Shown in pieces: positions 1 to 7,179 of a stretch of 64,000 nt of DNA. Made by a program: the position numbers and the translations under genes. The DNA is taken from the NCBI GenBank assembly GCA_011391125.1, contig JAABRE010000005.1, forward strand, positions 1 through 64,000, in the 5' to 3' direction. Source of the DNA: Synechococcales cyanobacterium S06 (lineage in GTDB: Bacteria > Cyanobacteriota > Cyanobacteriia > Cyanobacteriales > JAABRE01). The notes beneath the pieces are model-generated. The model was not told the origin of the DNA, did not search any database, and saw nothing but the letters and a program-made list of their open reading frames with translations. Position 1 is the stretch's first letter, and each line of letters opens with the position of its first letter.

Positions 1-836
1 ACACCCTATCGGAATATTGTGAGCTTTGGGAGGAAAGAGGAGGAGTGAGAGTCAGTGAAAGCACGATGTGTCGTTTTCTCGGTAAGCTCAAACTATAGTA
101 ATTCCAATTAAGATTAGAACAGTTAAAAAATAGGTTCGTAGTTGCGCTTTAGCGCTTCTTAGGACTAAAGTCCAACAACAAACTAAAAACTTTTGTTTAA
201 TTTTTATTTGGAATTACTATAACTCGGAAAAAAAAGACAAAACGGAACCGAAAAATAAAAGAAGCGGAGGTTCAACAAGCGAGAGTAGACTATTGGCAGA
301 CAGTAAAAGTGTTTGACCCGAAAAATCTGGTATTTATTGATGAAATGGGTATCCTACAGGGAATAATGCGAACGATGGCAAGAAGCTTGCAAGGAACAAG
401 AGCTTATGATTTTGAGGCCGTGTATCGAGGGAAACGGCTCAATTTTGTGGGTGCGATGAGCTTAGAGAAGGTGATTTCCGTGCGGTTGCTCGAAAAATCC
501 CTAAACGGCGAATTGTTCAAGGAATTTGTGAAAGAAGACTTATTGCCGAATCTCTGGTCTGGAGCGGGAGTGGTCATGGATAATCTTACAGCTCACAAAG
601 TGGAGGGAGTGAAAGAAATGATAGAAGGGGTGGGGGGTCAAGTGATTTATTTATCCTCCTATTCTTGCGAATTCAACCCCATTGAACATCTGTGGTGGGA
701 ATTGAAATCTTTGGTTCGACGATTTGCGCCAAAGAATGAGGAGGCGGTCAGAAAATTAGTTGAATTAGGTGTTTCTCTCAACTCTTCACAATACAGACAT
801 AATTATTTTGCTCACTGTGGATACTGTGTCACATAG
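1..836 (+). pseudogene. IS630-family transposase, interrupted by a MITE; 5' end outside the window
   Basis: The reading frame beginning at base 3 encodes an IS630-type helix-turn-helix segment (TLSEYCELWEE, then STMCRFLGKL) and stops at 96-98 inside a 124-bp insertion. Removing 96-219 plus one TA copy joins the frame seamlessly (LKLTRKKKTKR) into the C-terminal part, which runs to 836. That part has the DDE triad: FIDEMG, VVMDNLTAHK and NPIEHLWWELK. The distal part could also start at GTG 309, but it would then lack the DNA-binding domain. The gene is therefore disrupted rather than decayed by many mutations, and the insertion looks recent. The left end of the IS lies outside the window, and I could not define the right terminal repeat, which should fall within about 836-906. 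Confidence 0.85.
96..219. mobile_element. 124-bp MITE inserted in the IS630 transposase
   Basis: The ends are perfect 12-bp terminal inverted repeats (TAGTAATTCCAA at 96-107 and TTGGAATTACTA at 208-219), flanked by a TA duplication at 94-95 and 220-221. Imperfect complementarity continues inward. The interior holds small hairpins (GCGCTTTAGCGC, GGACTAAAGTCC) and no ORF. TA duplications are typical of IS630/Tc1-mariner MITEs. Excision restores the host transposase frame exactly, which fixes the boundaries. Confidence 0.88.
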
Positions 837-906
837 TTACGCAAAACGCTGTAAAGTTCTTTTGCTATTTTATCATTAAAATTACCCCAATTTTCACTTC
901 TTTTTT

Positions 907-1299
907 TTACCTTTCACCATTTCTGCTTGAATCTAATTGTCCATTGATATACAATTTTAAATTAGTACCATCATAAGTCATGGCAAGATGAGCCCACTCA
1001 TTTAAGGTGAGATAACTATTACTATCAGTATATTCACTTGAACTATCAGAAGTCGCAAACTCAATCTGAATTTGTGTTGTGTTGGGATGAATCCAGAGGC
1101 CATAATTTTCTTTCAGACCAATAGTCTCAGGTGTCAATTTTCCTAGTACAAATTGCCAATCATCCTTAATTTCATTGACTTTCACCCAAGTTTCCACCGT
1201 GAAAGTAGATAGACTTAAATTAGCATTATGGGGAATAATCACACCATCATCAAAACCATCAAATAACAGGGATTGATTATAATTAACAACAGTTGCCAT
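907..1299 (-). CDS. LamG/concanavalin A-like domain protein, probably C-terminally truncated
   Basis: This 130-residue protein has the beginning of a LamG/laminin_G_3 jelly-roll: SLLFDGFDDGVIIP, then FTVETWVKV, then WAHLAMTYDGTNLKLYINGQ. Such domains bind glycans or ligands, usually as modules in large extracellular proteins of 500 residues or more. Here the domain stops right after the NGQ strand, where family members continue for about 40 residues and further domains. The neighbouring IS630 copy suggests the 3' part was lost by insertion or deletion. The start is well supported: AGGAGG lies about 8 nt upstream of the ATG, a strong Shine-Dalgarno for a cyanobacterium. No signal peptide is visible. 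It may be a remnant rather than a functional gene. Confidence 0.6.
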   Translation of the reverse strand: MATVVNYNQSLLFDGFDDGVIIPHNANLSLSTFTVETWVKVNEIKDDWQFVLGKLTPETIGLKENYGLWIHPNTTQIQIEFATSDSSSEYTDSNSYLTLNEWAHLAMTYDGTNLKLYINGQLDSSRNGER

Positions 1300-1416
1300 A
1301 AAAAAGGCCTCCTTTTTTAGTTAAACAAAGGGATTATATCAATAATGAAAAAAAAAACAATGGTTTTGCTGAAAAAAAGGTAGGAACGCAACGCTTGCGC
1401 CCTACCCCAATATTAA

Positions 1417-1737
1417 GTAGTTGGTAGGGTGCGTCACATTTTTCAGATAATGATCAGAATTATAACTCCTGTCTGTGACGTAATTGTCTGGTTCGTTGTT
1501 GGGCTTCAGCCCAAATAGCGCTAAAGCGCAACAACGAACGAAGTAGTTGGTAGGGTGCGTCACATTTTTTAGAGAATGATCAGAATTATAACTCCTGTCT
1601 GTGACGTAATTGTCTGGTTCGTTGTTGGGCTTCAGCCCAAATAGCGCTAAAGCGCAACAACGAACGAAGTAGTTGGTAAGATGCGTCACATTTTTCAGAT
1701 AATGAGCACAATCAGAAATCCTCTGTGTGACGCACCC
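1417..1737. repeat. 126-bp tandem repeat built from nested palindromes
   Basis: Two near-identical 126-bp units (1417-1542 and 1543-1668) are followed by a partial third that ends in TGTGACGCACCCTAC near 1737. Each unit starts with GTAGTTGGTAGGGTGCGTCACA, the left arm of a palindromic element seen elsewhere in the window. It also contains a second hairpin (GTTCGTTGTTG paired with CAACAACGAAC, enclosing GGGCTTCAGCCC and GCGCTAAAGCGC). The region 1300-1811 holds no gene; an ORF across it on the minus strand is only the repeat read in frame. Confidence 0.8.
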
Positions 1738-1811
1738 TACTGACCTGACTTAAAAAACTAGGTTTTTGATTGTGTTAAAATATGTTGGTTATTTATTTTC
1801 GGTAAATTTCT

Positions 1812-2057
1812 ATGACGACCAAAGAATTGATTATAAAAGAATTAGATAGCATTCCTGATCCAAATTTAACGGAAATACTGAATTTTATTCAATCTCTTAA
1901 ATCTACTTTAAAATCAGAAAATCAACCCTATAAACCAATTTGGGAAATTGCTGAAGATATTATTCAAGAAATACCCGAAGAAGTCTTTAATCAACTACCC
2001 CATGATGGTGCAGAAAATCATGATTATTATCTTTATCAAAATCAAAAATTAGATTAA
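1812..2057 (+). CDS. Putative antitoxin of a PIN-domain TA module (DUF2281-like)
   Basis: This 81-residue acidic protein starts MTTKELIIKELDSIPD and has a central helix LTEILNFIQSLKSTL. That pattern is typical of small cyanobacterial DUF2281-like antitoxins placed just upstream of PIN toxins. The C-terminal half is acidic and probably disordered, the usual toxin-wrapping part. The PIN gene starts 5 bp downstream, consistent with one transcript. The family assignment rests on pattern and context. The partner toxin is frameshifted, so this may now be an orphan antitoxin. Confidence 0.6.
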   Translation: MTTKELIIKELDSIPDPNLTEILNFIQSLKSTLKSENQPYKPIWEIAEDIIQEIPEEVFNQLPHDGAENHDYYLYQNQKLD

Positions 2058-2062
2058 TCATA

Positions 2063-2477
2063 ATGAAAACTATTTTTGTAGATACATTTTATTGGATAGC
2101 ATTAATTAATAAAACTGATTCATGGCATTTACCTGTTAAAAATTATAGCTATAATCTTAAGAATATTCAACTTGTTACCACAGAAGAAGTTTTAACAGAA
2201 ACTATTAATTTTTTTTGCTTCTTTTCCTCCTCCCATGAGAAAGGGTGTTTTTCAATTAGTAAATCAAATTATTAGGGATCCAAATATCCAAGTTATTCCT
2301 CAAACCCATGAATCATTTATAGCAGGTTTAGAGTTATTTGAAAAAAGATTTGATCAAGGATATAGTTTGACTGATTGTATTTCAATGATCACGATGAAAA
2401 AATTGCAAATTACTGAGATTCTAACCCATGATAAACATTTTTCTTGTGAAGGTTTTTTCGTGTTATTTAAAACTTAA
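2063..2477 (+). pseudogene. PIN-domain ribonuclease toxin (VapC-like), frameshifted in a poly-T run
   Basis: The first frame gives MKTIFVDTFYWIALIN and continues through LVTTEEVLTETINFF; the second frame gives MRKGVFQLVNQIIRDP and continues through YSLTDCISM and THDKHF. Together they form one PIN protein of about 137 residues with all acidic positions: the early VDT, TEEVLTE, LTDCIS and THDK. The frames separate at an eight-T run (2209-2216); seven T would restore a single ORF. PIN toxins are Mg-dependent RNases that cut tRNA or other RNA. Either the gene is inactivated by a homopolymer slip, or expression depends on slippage. A sequencing error in the T run cannot be excluded. Confidence 0.8.
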
Positions 2478-2510
2478 TTATTAGAAATTATTGTTTAAAG
2501 TCTCAAACCA

Positions 2511-2574
2511 TAAGATGCGTCACATTTTTCAGATAATGAGCACAATCATAAATCATCTGTGTGACGCACCCTAC
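2511..2574. repeat. Short palindromic intergenic repeat (GGTGCGTCACA family)
   Basis: This 64-bp element has ends TAAGATGCGTCACA and TGTGACGCACCCTAC, with an imperfect spacer resembling copies at 1423-1490 and 3322-3386. It is probably a MITE or REP-like hairpin. It lies between the PIN pseudogene and the convergent higA gene. Confidence 0.75.
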
Positions 2575-2593
2575 TAGCTTTGTGTAATTTTAA

Positions 2594-2923
2594 TTAGGTT
2601 AAATGTAGCTCAAAAGGAGTAATCAAATTTAACTTTTCTCCTAATTTTCGTTTTGCTTCCATTAACTGATAATTATTTTGTAATCTTAAAAAATACCCTT
2701 CTGATAGGCCAAAATAACGACACAATCTTAAATCAGTATCAGCAGTTATAGTTCGCACCGCGAAGCGGATCCCTACGGGATCGCCTTTAATGATAGCATG
2801 GATACGATTAGGAGGAACATTAATAGCACGCGCGAGAGCATTTTGACCAATACTTAACTCCTCCAAAAACTCAATTTTAAGAATTTCACCGACATGGGGA
2901 TTTTTTATCAAAGAATCTGTCAT
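2594..2923 (-). CDS. higA: HigA-type antitoxin (XRE family) with an in-frame palindromic repeat insertion
   Basis: The N-terminal part (HVGEILKIEFLEELSIGQNALARAINVPPNRIHAIIKG) and the C-terminal part (TITADTDLRLCRYFGLSEGYFLRLQ) match the HigA/VapI helix-turn-helix antitoxin family, which binds the HigB toxin and autorepresses the operon. Between them sits DPVGIRFAV, about nine residues not expected in the family, encoded by the palindromic repeat at 2754-2784. It falls just after the HTH recognition helix, so DNA binding may or may not survive. The toxin gene lies upstream with 5 bp between them, the usual higBA order. Length without the insert is close to the family's 95-100 residues. Confidence 0.85.
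   Translation of the reverse strand: MTDSLIKNPHVGEILKIEFLEELSIGQNALARAINVPPNRIHAIIKGDPVGIRFAVRTITADTDLRLCRYFGLSEGYFLRLQNNYQLMEAKRKLGEKLNLITPFELHLT
2754..2784. repeat. Double-hairpin palindromic repeat inside higA
   Basis: On the plus strand this 31-bp stretch contains CCGCGAAGCGG and GATCCCTACGGGATC, two adjacent hairpins. It resembles the short GC-rich repeat dispersed in several unicellular cyanobacteria. Here it sits inside a reading frame and adds about nine codons without breaking it. Confidence 0.75.
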
Positions 2924-2928
2924 AATTT

Positions 2929-3210
2929 TTAATGATAATCAATTATTTCGACATCAAAAGCAGTACCATTTTCCCAGCGAAAACATAAACGCCATTGTTT
3001 ATTAATCCTAATGCTATATTGTCCTACTCTATTTCCAGACAAAGCTTCTCAGTGATTACTTGGGGGAATTCTCAAGTCATCAAAAATCAAAGAAGCATCA
3101 AGTTGACGTAATTTGCGTAAAGCCCTTTCTTGTATATCATTTGGTAGTTTTCGGGAATATTTCCCTAACCAATTTTTTTCGGTTTCCTTACAAGCAAAAG
3201 ACTTTATCAT
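2929..3210 (-). pseudogene. higB: HigB-type toxin (RelE/ParE superfamily) with a premature stop
   Basis: Translation from ATG 3210 gives MIKSFACKETEKNWLGKYSRKLP, then LRKLRQLDAS and FDDLRIPPSNH. It then meets TGA at codon 54 (3049-3051) and continues in frame with EALSGNRVGQYSIRINKQWR and VEIIDYH to 2931. This is a full-length, 93-residue HigB/plasmid-maintenance killer protein with one nonsense codon where the family usually has Leu; TTA to TGA would do it. HigB cleaves mRNA on the ribosome. The C-terminal catalytic half is lost, so the toxin should be inactive. It forms an operon with the downstream antitoxin. Confidence 0.85.
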
Positions 3211-3321
3211 TAATTCATGTCACTGATACTTGGTACATATCCCATAATAACACTTAAGGTTATGAGTTGAAAATTGATAGCAATAAATTTTGTGTGTGAG
3301 GTTCCTTATTGGCTTAATATG

Positions 3322-3386
3322 GTAGGGTGCGTCACATTTTTAAGATAATGATCACAATCATAACTCCTCTGTGTGACGCACCCTAC
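3322..3386. repeat. Short palindromic intergenic repeat (GGTGCGTCACA family)
   Basis: A 65-bp element with near-perfect arms, GTAGGGTGCGTCACA and TGTGACGCACCCTAC, and an imperfect AT-rich loop. It belongs to the same family as 2511-2574 and is the cleanest copy in the window. It lies in the 260-bp gap upstream of the next TA pair. Confidence 0.8.
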
Positions 3387-3473
3387 TAGCTATAATTGTG
3401 GTTAAAAATCGAATTTTTGTGTAAGAGGTAATTATGTTAAAATAGTTACCAATAATAAAATCAATGGAAAAAA

Positions 3474-3686
3474 ATGCTTGATTCTGACACCCTTCAAAAA
3501 CTACAAAACACCTCAATAGAAGAGAGAATAGAAACTATTTATATTATCCTTAATTCTCTTAAAAATGATTTAAAAAAAACAGCTAAACCGCATTTTTGCC
3601 AATCTTTTAAAGTTTGTGAATACAGTTTAGGAGCAGATATTTCAGTGGATAGAGACGAGATTGATGAGGAAAGAAATCAAGAATAA
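3474..3686 (+). CDS. Putative antitoxin paired with PIN toxin
   Basis: This 70-residue acidic protein has a helical N-terminus (SDTLQKLQNTSIEERIETIYIILNSLK) and ends in an acidic tail (VDRDEIDEERNQE). Its stop codon overlaps the start of the PIN gene in TAATGA, so the two are translationally coupled. Length, charge and position fit a VapB-like antitoxin of a type common in cyanobacteria. I do not recognise a named DNA-binding fold, so the function comes from context. Confidence 0.65.
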   Translation: MLDSDTLQKLQNTSIEERIETIYIILNSLKNDLKKTAKPHFCQSFKVCEYSLGADISVDRDEIDEERNQE

Positions 3687-4135
3687 TGAAAATTTACGCT
3701 ATTGATACTAATTTATTAATTTATGCTCATAATCTTGATTCTCCTTTACATGAAAAAGCTAAAAAATTTATCGAAAAAGTGATGAATGTTCGGGATGAAA
3801 ATGGGAATTTATCTGTTTGTATTCCTGTCCAAGTAATCATCGAGTTTATCAGTGTTGTTACTTCTAAAAAAGTACCAAAACCCTTGTCTATTTCCCAAGC
3901 TCAAGCTATAATTCAAGATTATCTTAATACTGGTGTTATGGTAATTTTTCCACAGAAAACTTATTTAACAAACTTTTTAGAAATGTTAACTCAAATTAGT
4001 TCTCGAAAAGAAATATTTGATATCGCACTTGCTGCTACCCTTAAAGATAATTCCATCTCTGGAATTTATACTGTTAATGTTAAAGATTTTAATTTGATAG
4101 AAGGTTTAGAAGTTATTAATCCTCTTGACAAATAA
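3686..4135 (+). CDS. vapC: PIN-domain ribonuclease toxin, VapC-like
   Basis: This 149-residue protein has an intact PIN domain: YAIDTNLLIYA (first Asp), VIIEFISVV (Glu) and EIFDIALAATLKD (third acidic site), then VNVKDFN near the C-terminus. These residues coordinate the metal used for RNA cleavage. The upstream antitoxin overlaps it by one base. This is the only apparently intact toxin in the left accessory region. The target RNA cannot be predicted from sequence. Confidence 0.88.
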   Translation: MKIYAIDTNLLIYAHNLDSPLHEKAKKFIEKVMNVRDENGNLSVCIPVQVIIEFISVVTSKKVPKPLSISQAQAIIQDYLNTGVMVIFPQKTYLTNFLEMLTQISSRKEIFDIALAATLKDNSISGIYTVNVKDFNLIEGLEVINPLDK

Positions 4136-4169
4136 GCTCTTTTTAACGTACATTTTAACCACTAATTTA

Positions 4170-4242
4170 GAAAAGAGTAAATCTCTTAGTCAAGTAAAAT
4201 TGGTGACAACGGAAGAAATTTTAACTAAGGTTTTATAATTTT
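4170..4242 (+). pseudogene. Fragment of another PIN-domain toxin gene
   Basis: The bases before the stop at 4240-4242 translate as KSKSLSQVKLVTTEEILTKVL. This matches the central LVTTEEVLTE segment of the PIN pseudogene at 2063-2477, but neither end is present. It is a small relic, suggesting repeated gain and loss of PIN modules here. Confidence 0.6.
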
Positions 4243-4293
4243 ATTTCAGCATAATTAATTATCAATTATCCATTATCAATTATCCATTAAATT

Positions 4294-6210
4294 ATGACCA
4301 TTTTAACAGTTCAATCCCTAAAAAAAGATTTCGGAATTAAAGAAGTTTTGCAAAATGCTAGTTTTAGCATCGAAGATAACGACAAAGTTGGTTTAATCGG
4401 CGTAAATGGTTCGGGAAAATCCACCTTGTTGAAAATGATAGCAGGTTTAGAACCTTCTGACGCGGGGGAAATGACCTTTAAATCAGGATCAAAGATTGTC
4501 TATCTACCACAACAACCTGCTGTTGATCCCAATCACAGTGTGTTAGAGCAGGTTTTTGCTGGAAGTCAACAAATGCAATTAATTGGTCAATATGAGGATT
4601 TATCACTCAAAATTTCTCACTCTTCCCCCGAAAACCAGAGTAATTTGATGGAAAAACTCGTAAAAGTGACAGAAAAGATCGATAGTCAGGGAATTTGGGA
4701 ATTAGAAACGAAAGCGAAAATTATTCTCTCTAAATTGGGGATTGAGGATTTAAGCGCAAAAATGGGGGATTTATCTGGCGGTTACTGCAAGCGGATTGCC
4801 TTGGCAACTGCGTTGATGTCAGAACCAGATTTATTGCTGATGGACGAACCTACCAACCATTTAGATGCAGCTTCTGTTCAATGGTTAGAGGAATATTTAA
4901 AGCAGTTTAAAGGGGCAATATTTTTAATTACCCACGATCGCTACTTTTTGGATCAAGTAACCAATCGTATTTTAGAAATTGATCGCGCCGAGCTTTATAC
5001 TTATAGTGGAAACTACAGTTATTATCTGGAGAAAAAAGCGTTAGCTGAGGAATCAGAAGCGAGTAGTCAAAGGAAATTTAAAGGTGTTTTAAGAAGGGAA
5101 TTAGAGTGGTTAAAAAGAGGTCCTAAAGCGCGTAGTACCAAACAAAAAGCTAGAATTGGTAGGGTTTTGGACATGAAAAATACCAGCTTTCGGGAAACCC
5201 AAGCTAAAGTGGAAATTGATACTCCGGGGAGGAGAATTGGTAGTAAGGTAATTGAGCTTTATAATATTAGTAAATCATTTGGAGATCGTACCATAATTAA
5301 TGATTTTACTTTTGAATTTTCTCCCGGAGATTGTGTGGGAATTATTGGCGAAAATGGAGCAGGAAAATCCACTTTTCTTAACTTAATTACCAAGAGAATT
5401 GAACCAGATAGCGGAAGGGTAGAAATTGGTAGAACCATTCATATCGGTTACTTTGACCAACATTCTGAAGATTTGCTGAGTGAGTCCGACAATGAAAAAA
5501 GGGTCATTGATTATATCAAGGACGTTGCCGTTTATGTCGAAACCGCCGATGGTACTCAAATTAGTGCGTCACAAATGTTAGAGAGATTTCTCTTCACACC
5601 TAATCAACAATATGCACCCATTCACAAACTTTCTGGGGGGGAAAAACGGCGTTTATTTTTGCTGAAAGTCTTGATGAGTGCGCCGAATGTGTTAATCTTG
5701 GATGAACCTACCAACGATCTTGACGTACAAACCTTGGCAGTTTTAGAAGAATACATCGAATCTTTCAACGGTTGCGTAATAGTTGTCTCCCACGATCGCT
5801 ATTTTTTAGATCGTACCGTCAATGCAATTTTTGCCCTTGAAACTAACGGTAATTTGCGACAATATGGCGGCAATTATTCCGATTATTTAGAAGATAAAAA
5901 GCTGGAAACCAAAGAAATTACCACAAAAAAAGAGGATAAAATAGAGGAAAAACCTTCTCAAAAACCTAAATCAAATAATAGTAAACCTCGTCGTTTATCT
6001 AATTACCAATTAAAGGAATTAGAAACCTTAGAAACGGTAAAAATTCCCGAACTTGAAGGCAAAAAAGCCAAACTTGAACAGCAAATTTATCACAATTCTA
6101 ACCCTGATTATAGCCAATTAGAATCATTAACCGGAGAACTCGATCGCCTAAGCAAAGAAATAGAAAAAGCAACGGAAAGATGGTTAGAATTAGCAGAAAT
6201 CAACGGATAA
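4294..6210 (+). CDS. ABC-F family ATP-binding protein (Uup/EttA-like)
   Basis: This 638-residue protein has two ABC ATPase domains and no membrane segments. Domain 1 has Walker A GVNGSGKST (about residues 36-44), signature LSGGYCKR and Walker B LLLMDEPTNHLD. Domain 2 has GENGAGKST (about 351-359), LSGGEKRR and VLILDEPTNDLD. Between them is the charged ABC-F linker (WLKRGPKARSTKQKARI). The C-terminus, after a Lys/Glu-rich stretch, is a coiled coil (about 565-635) as in Uup. ABC-F proteins act on ribosomes or, for Uup, on stalled ribosomes and branched DNA. The Uup-like C-terminus favours that subgroup. It is monocistronic, with repeats on both sides. Confidence 0.92.
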   Translation: MTILTVQSLKKDFGIKEVLQNASFSIEDNDKVGLIGVNGSGKSTLLKMIAGLEPSDAGEMTFKSGSKIVYLPQQPAVDPNHSVLEQVFAGSQQMQLIGQYEDLSLKISHSSPENQSNLMEKLVKVTEKIDSQGIWELETKAKIILSKLGIEDLSAKMGDLSGGYCKRIALATALMSEPDLLLMDEPTNHLDAASVQWLEEYLKQFKGAIFLITHDRYFLDQVTNRILEIDRAELYTYSGNYSYYLEKKALAEESEASSQRKFKGVLRRELEWLKRGPKARSTKQKARIGRVLDMKNTSFRETQAKVEIDTPGRRIGSKVIELYNISKSFGDRTIINDFTFEFSPGDCVGIIGENGAGKSTFLNLITKRIEPDSGRVEIGRTIHIGYFDQHSEDLLSESDNEKRVIDYIKDVAVYVETADGTQISASQMLERFLFTPNQQYAPIHKLSGGEKRRLFLLKVLMSAPNVLILDEPTNDLDVQTLAVLEEYIESFNGCVIVVSHDRYFLDRTVNAIFALETNGNLRQYGGNYSDYLEDKKLETKEITTKKEDKIEEKPSQKPKSNNSKPRRLSNYQLKELETLETVKIPELEGKKAKLEQQIYHNSNPDYSQLESLTGELDRLSKEIEKATERWLELAEING

Positions 6211-6250
6211 TTGATAGTTGATAGTTGATAGTTGATAGTTGATAGTTGAT
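6211..6250. repeat. Heptamer tandem repeat (TTGATAG)
   Basis: About 5.7 perfect copies of TTGATAG begin immediately after the stop codon of the ABC-F gene. It is a simple sequence repeat of the STRR type seen in cyanobacteria. Confidence 0.9.
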
Positions 6251-6332
6251 AATAAATTTATCTTATTGTCAATTAAAATCACCTATTTAATGGACAATTT
6301 TACTTGCAGAGATGTTACTAATTTCAAAATCA

Positions 6333-6357
6333 AAAATGTATCGTGTAGATACATTTT
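6333..6357. terminator. Hairpin, possible transcript end of the ABC-F gene
   Basis: A perfect 10-bp stem (AAAATGTATC / GATACATTTT) with a GTGTA loop. No U-run follows, so it may be a terminator without a tail or a dispersed hairpin. Confidence 0.45.
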
Positions 6358-6392
6358 GACATTGAAAAATAGTAATAATTAGTCAGAAAAAA

Positions 6393-6463
6393 TCTTTGCG
6401 TCTTTGCGCCTTTGCGTGAGAAAATGGAAGATAACTTTGCGCCTTTGCGTCTTTGCGTGAGAA
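6393..6463. repeat. TTTGCGTCTTTGCGCC-type repeats
   Basis: Two blocks of CTTTGCG units, each ending TTTGCGTGAGAAA, lie just upstream of hisB. The same repeat occurs at 12512-12539 (reverse orientation) and 47186-47214. Confidence 0.75.
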
Positions 6464-6487
6464 ACACAACCTATAATCGTAGCAAAA

Positions 6488-7087
6488 ATGACTAATAATG
6501 CCAGAATTGCCACCGTAGAGAGAAAAACAGGAGAAACCGACGTAAAAGTAACCATCAACATTGATGGTACTGGTCAATGTAACGTCAAGACGGGAATCCC
6601 CTTCCTTGATCATATGCTACATCAACTCTCCTCCCACGGGCTATTTGACCTTGATATTCAAGCCACGGGTGATCTCCACATCGACGACCACCATACCAAT
6701 GAAGATGTCGGCATAACGCTAGGAATGGCTCTGGGTAAGGCTTTGGGAGATCGCAAAGGGATTTATCGTTTCGGTCATTTCGTTGCTCCCCTCGATGAAT
6801 CCCTAATCCAAGTTGCTCTTGACTTTTCTGGTCGCCCTCACCTTGGCTATAATTTGCAAATTCCCACGGAGCGTGTTGGCACTTACGACACCCAATTGGT
6901 ACGGGAATTTTTTGTTGCAATAGTTAATCACAGTTTGATGACCCTACATATTCGTCAACTTGATGGAATCAACTCCCATCACATTATTGAGGCAACTTTC
7001 AAAGCTTTTGCCCGTGCGATGCGGATGGCTGTGGAAATCGACTCCCGTCGCGCGTCGGAAATTCCCAGTAGTAAAGGAGTTTTGTAA
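6488..7087 (+). CDS. hisB: Imidazoleglycerol-phosphate dehydratase
   Basis: HisB removes water from imidazole glycerol phosphate to give imidazole acetol phosphate, step six of histidine synthesis. The 199-residue protein is full length for the monofunctional form. It has the duplicated metal-binding motifs: [13 protein letters not shown] and [11 protein letters not shown] in the first half, [20 protein letters not shown] in the second. The ending [11 protein letters not shown] is the family's normal C-terminus. It stands alone, as his genes usually do in cyanobacteria. The ATG at 6488 follows a repeat-rich leader without an obvious Shine-Dalgarno. Confidence 0.97.
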   Translation: MTNNARIATVERKTGETDVKVTINIDGTGQCNVKTGIPFLDHMLHQLSSHGLFDLDIQATGDLHIDDHHTNEDVGITLGMALGKALGDRKGIYRFGHFVAPLDESLIQVALDFSGRPHLGYNLQIPTERVGTYDTQLVREFFVAIVNHSLMTLHIRQLDGINSHHIIEATFKAFARAMRMAVEIDSRRASEIPSSKGVL

Positions 7088-7179
7088 TAATTAATTATAT
7101 AGGGTGGGTAATGCCCACCTGAGTGAAAAATTAGTTATCATCAAAATGTTAAGTTTTGTAAAGTAAATTAAGAAAAGCC

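Noticed and set aside
1402-1689. 95-residue minus-strand ORF with internal protein repeats
   Set aside because: It is the 126-bp palindromic tandem repeat read in one frame; there is no start signal and no protein-like composition.
1417-1737. CRISPR-like array
   Set aside because: Both unit and intervening sequence repeat identically, so there are no unique spacers.
3060-3257. 65-residue plus-strand ORF
   Set aside because: It lies opposite the higB pseudogene, whose reverse frame gives a clear family match.
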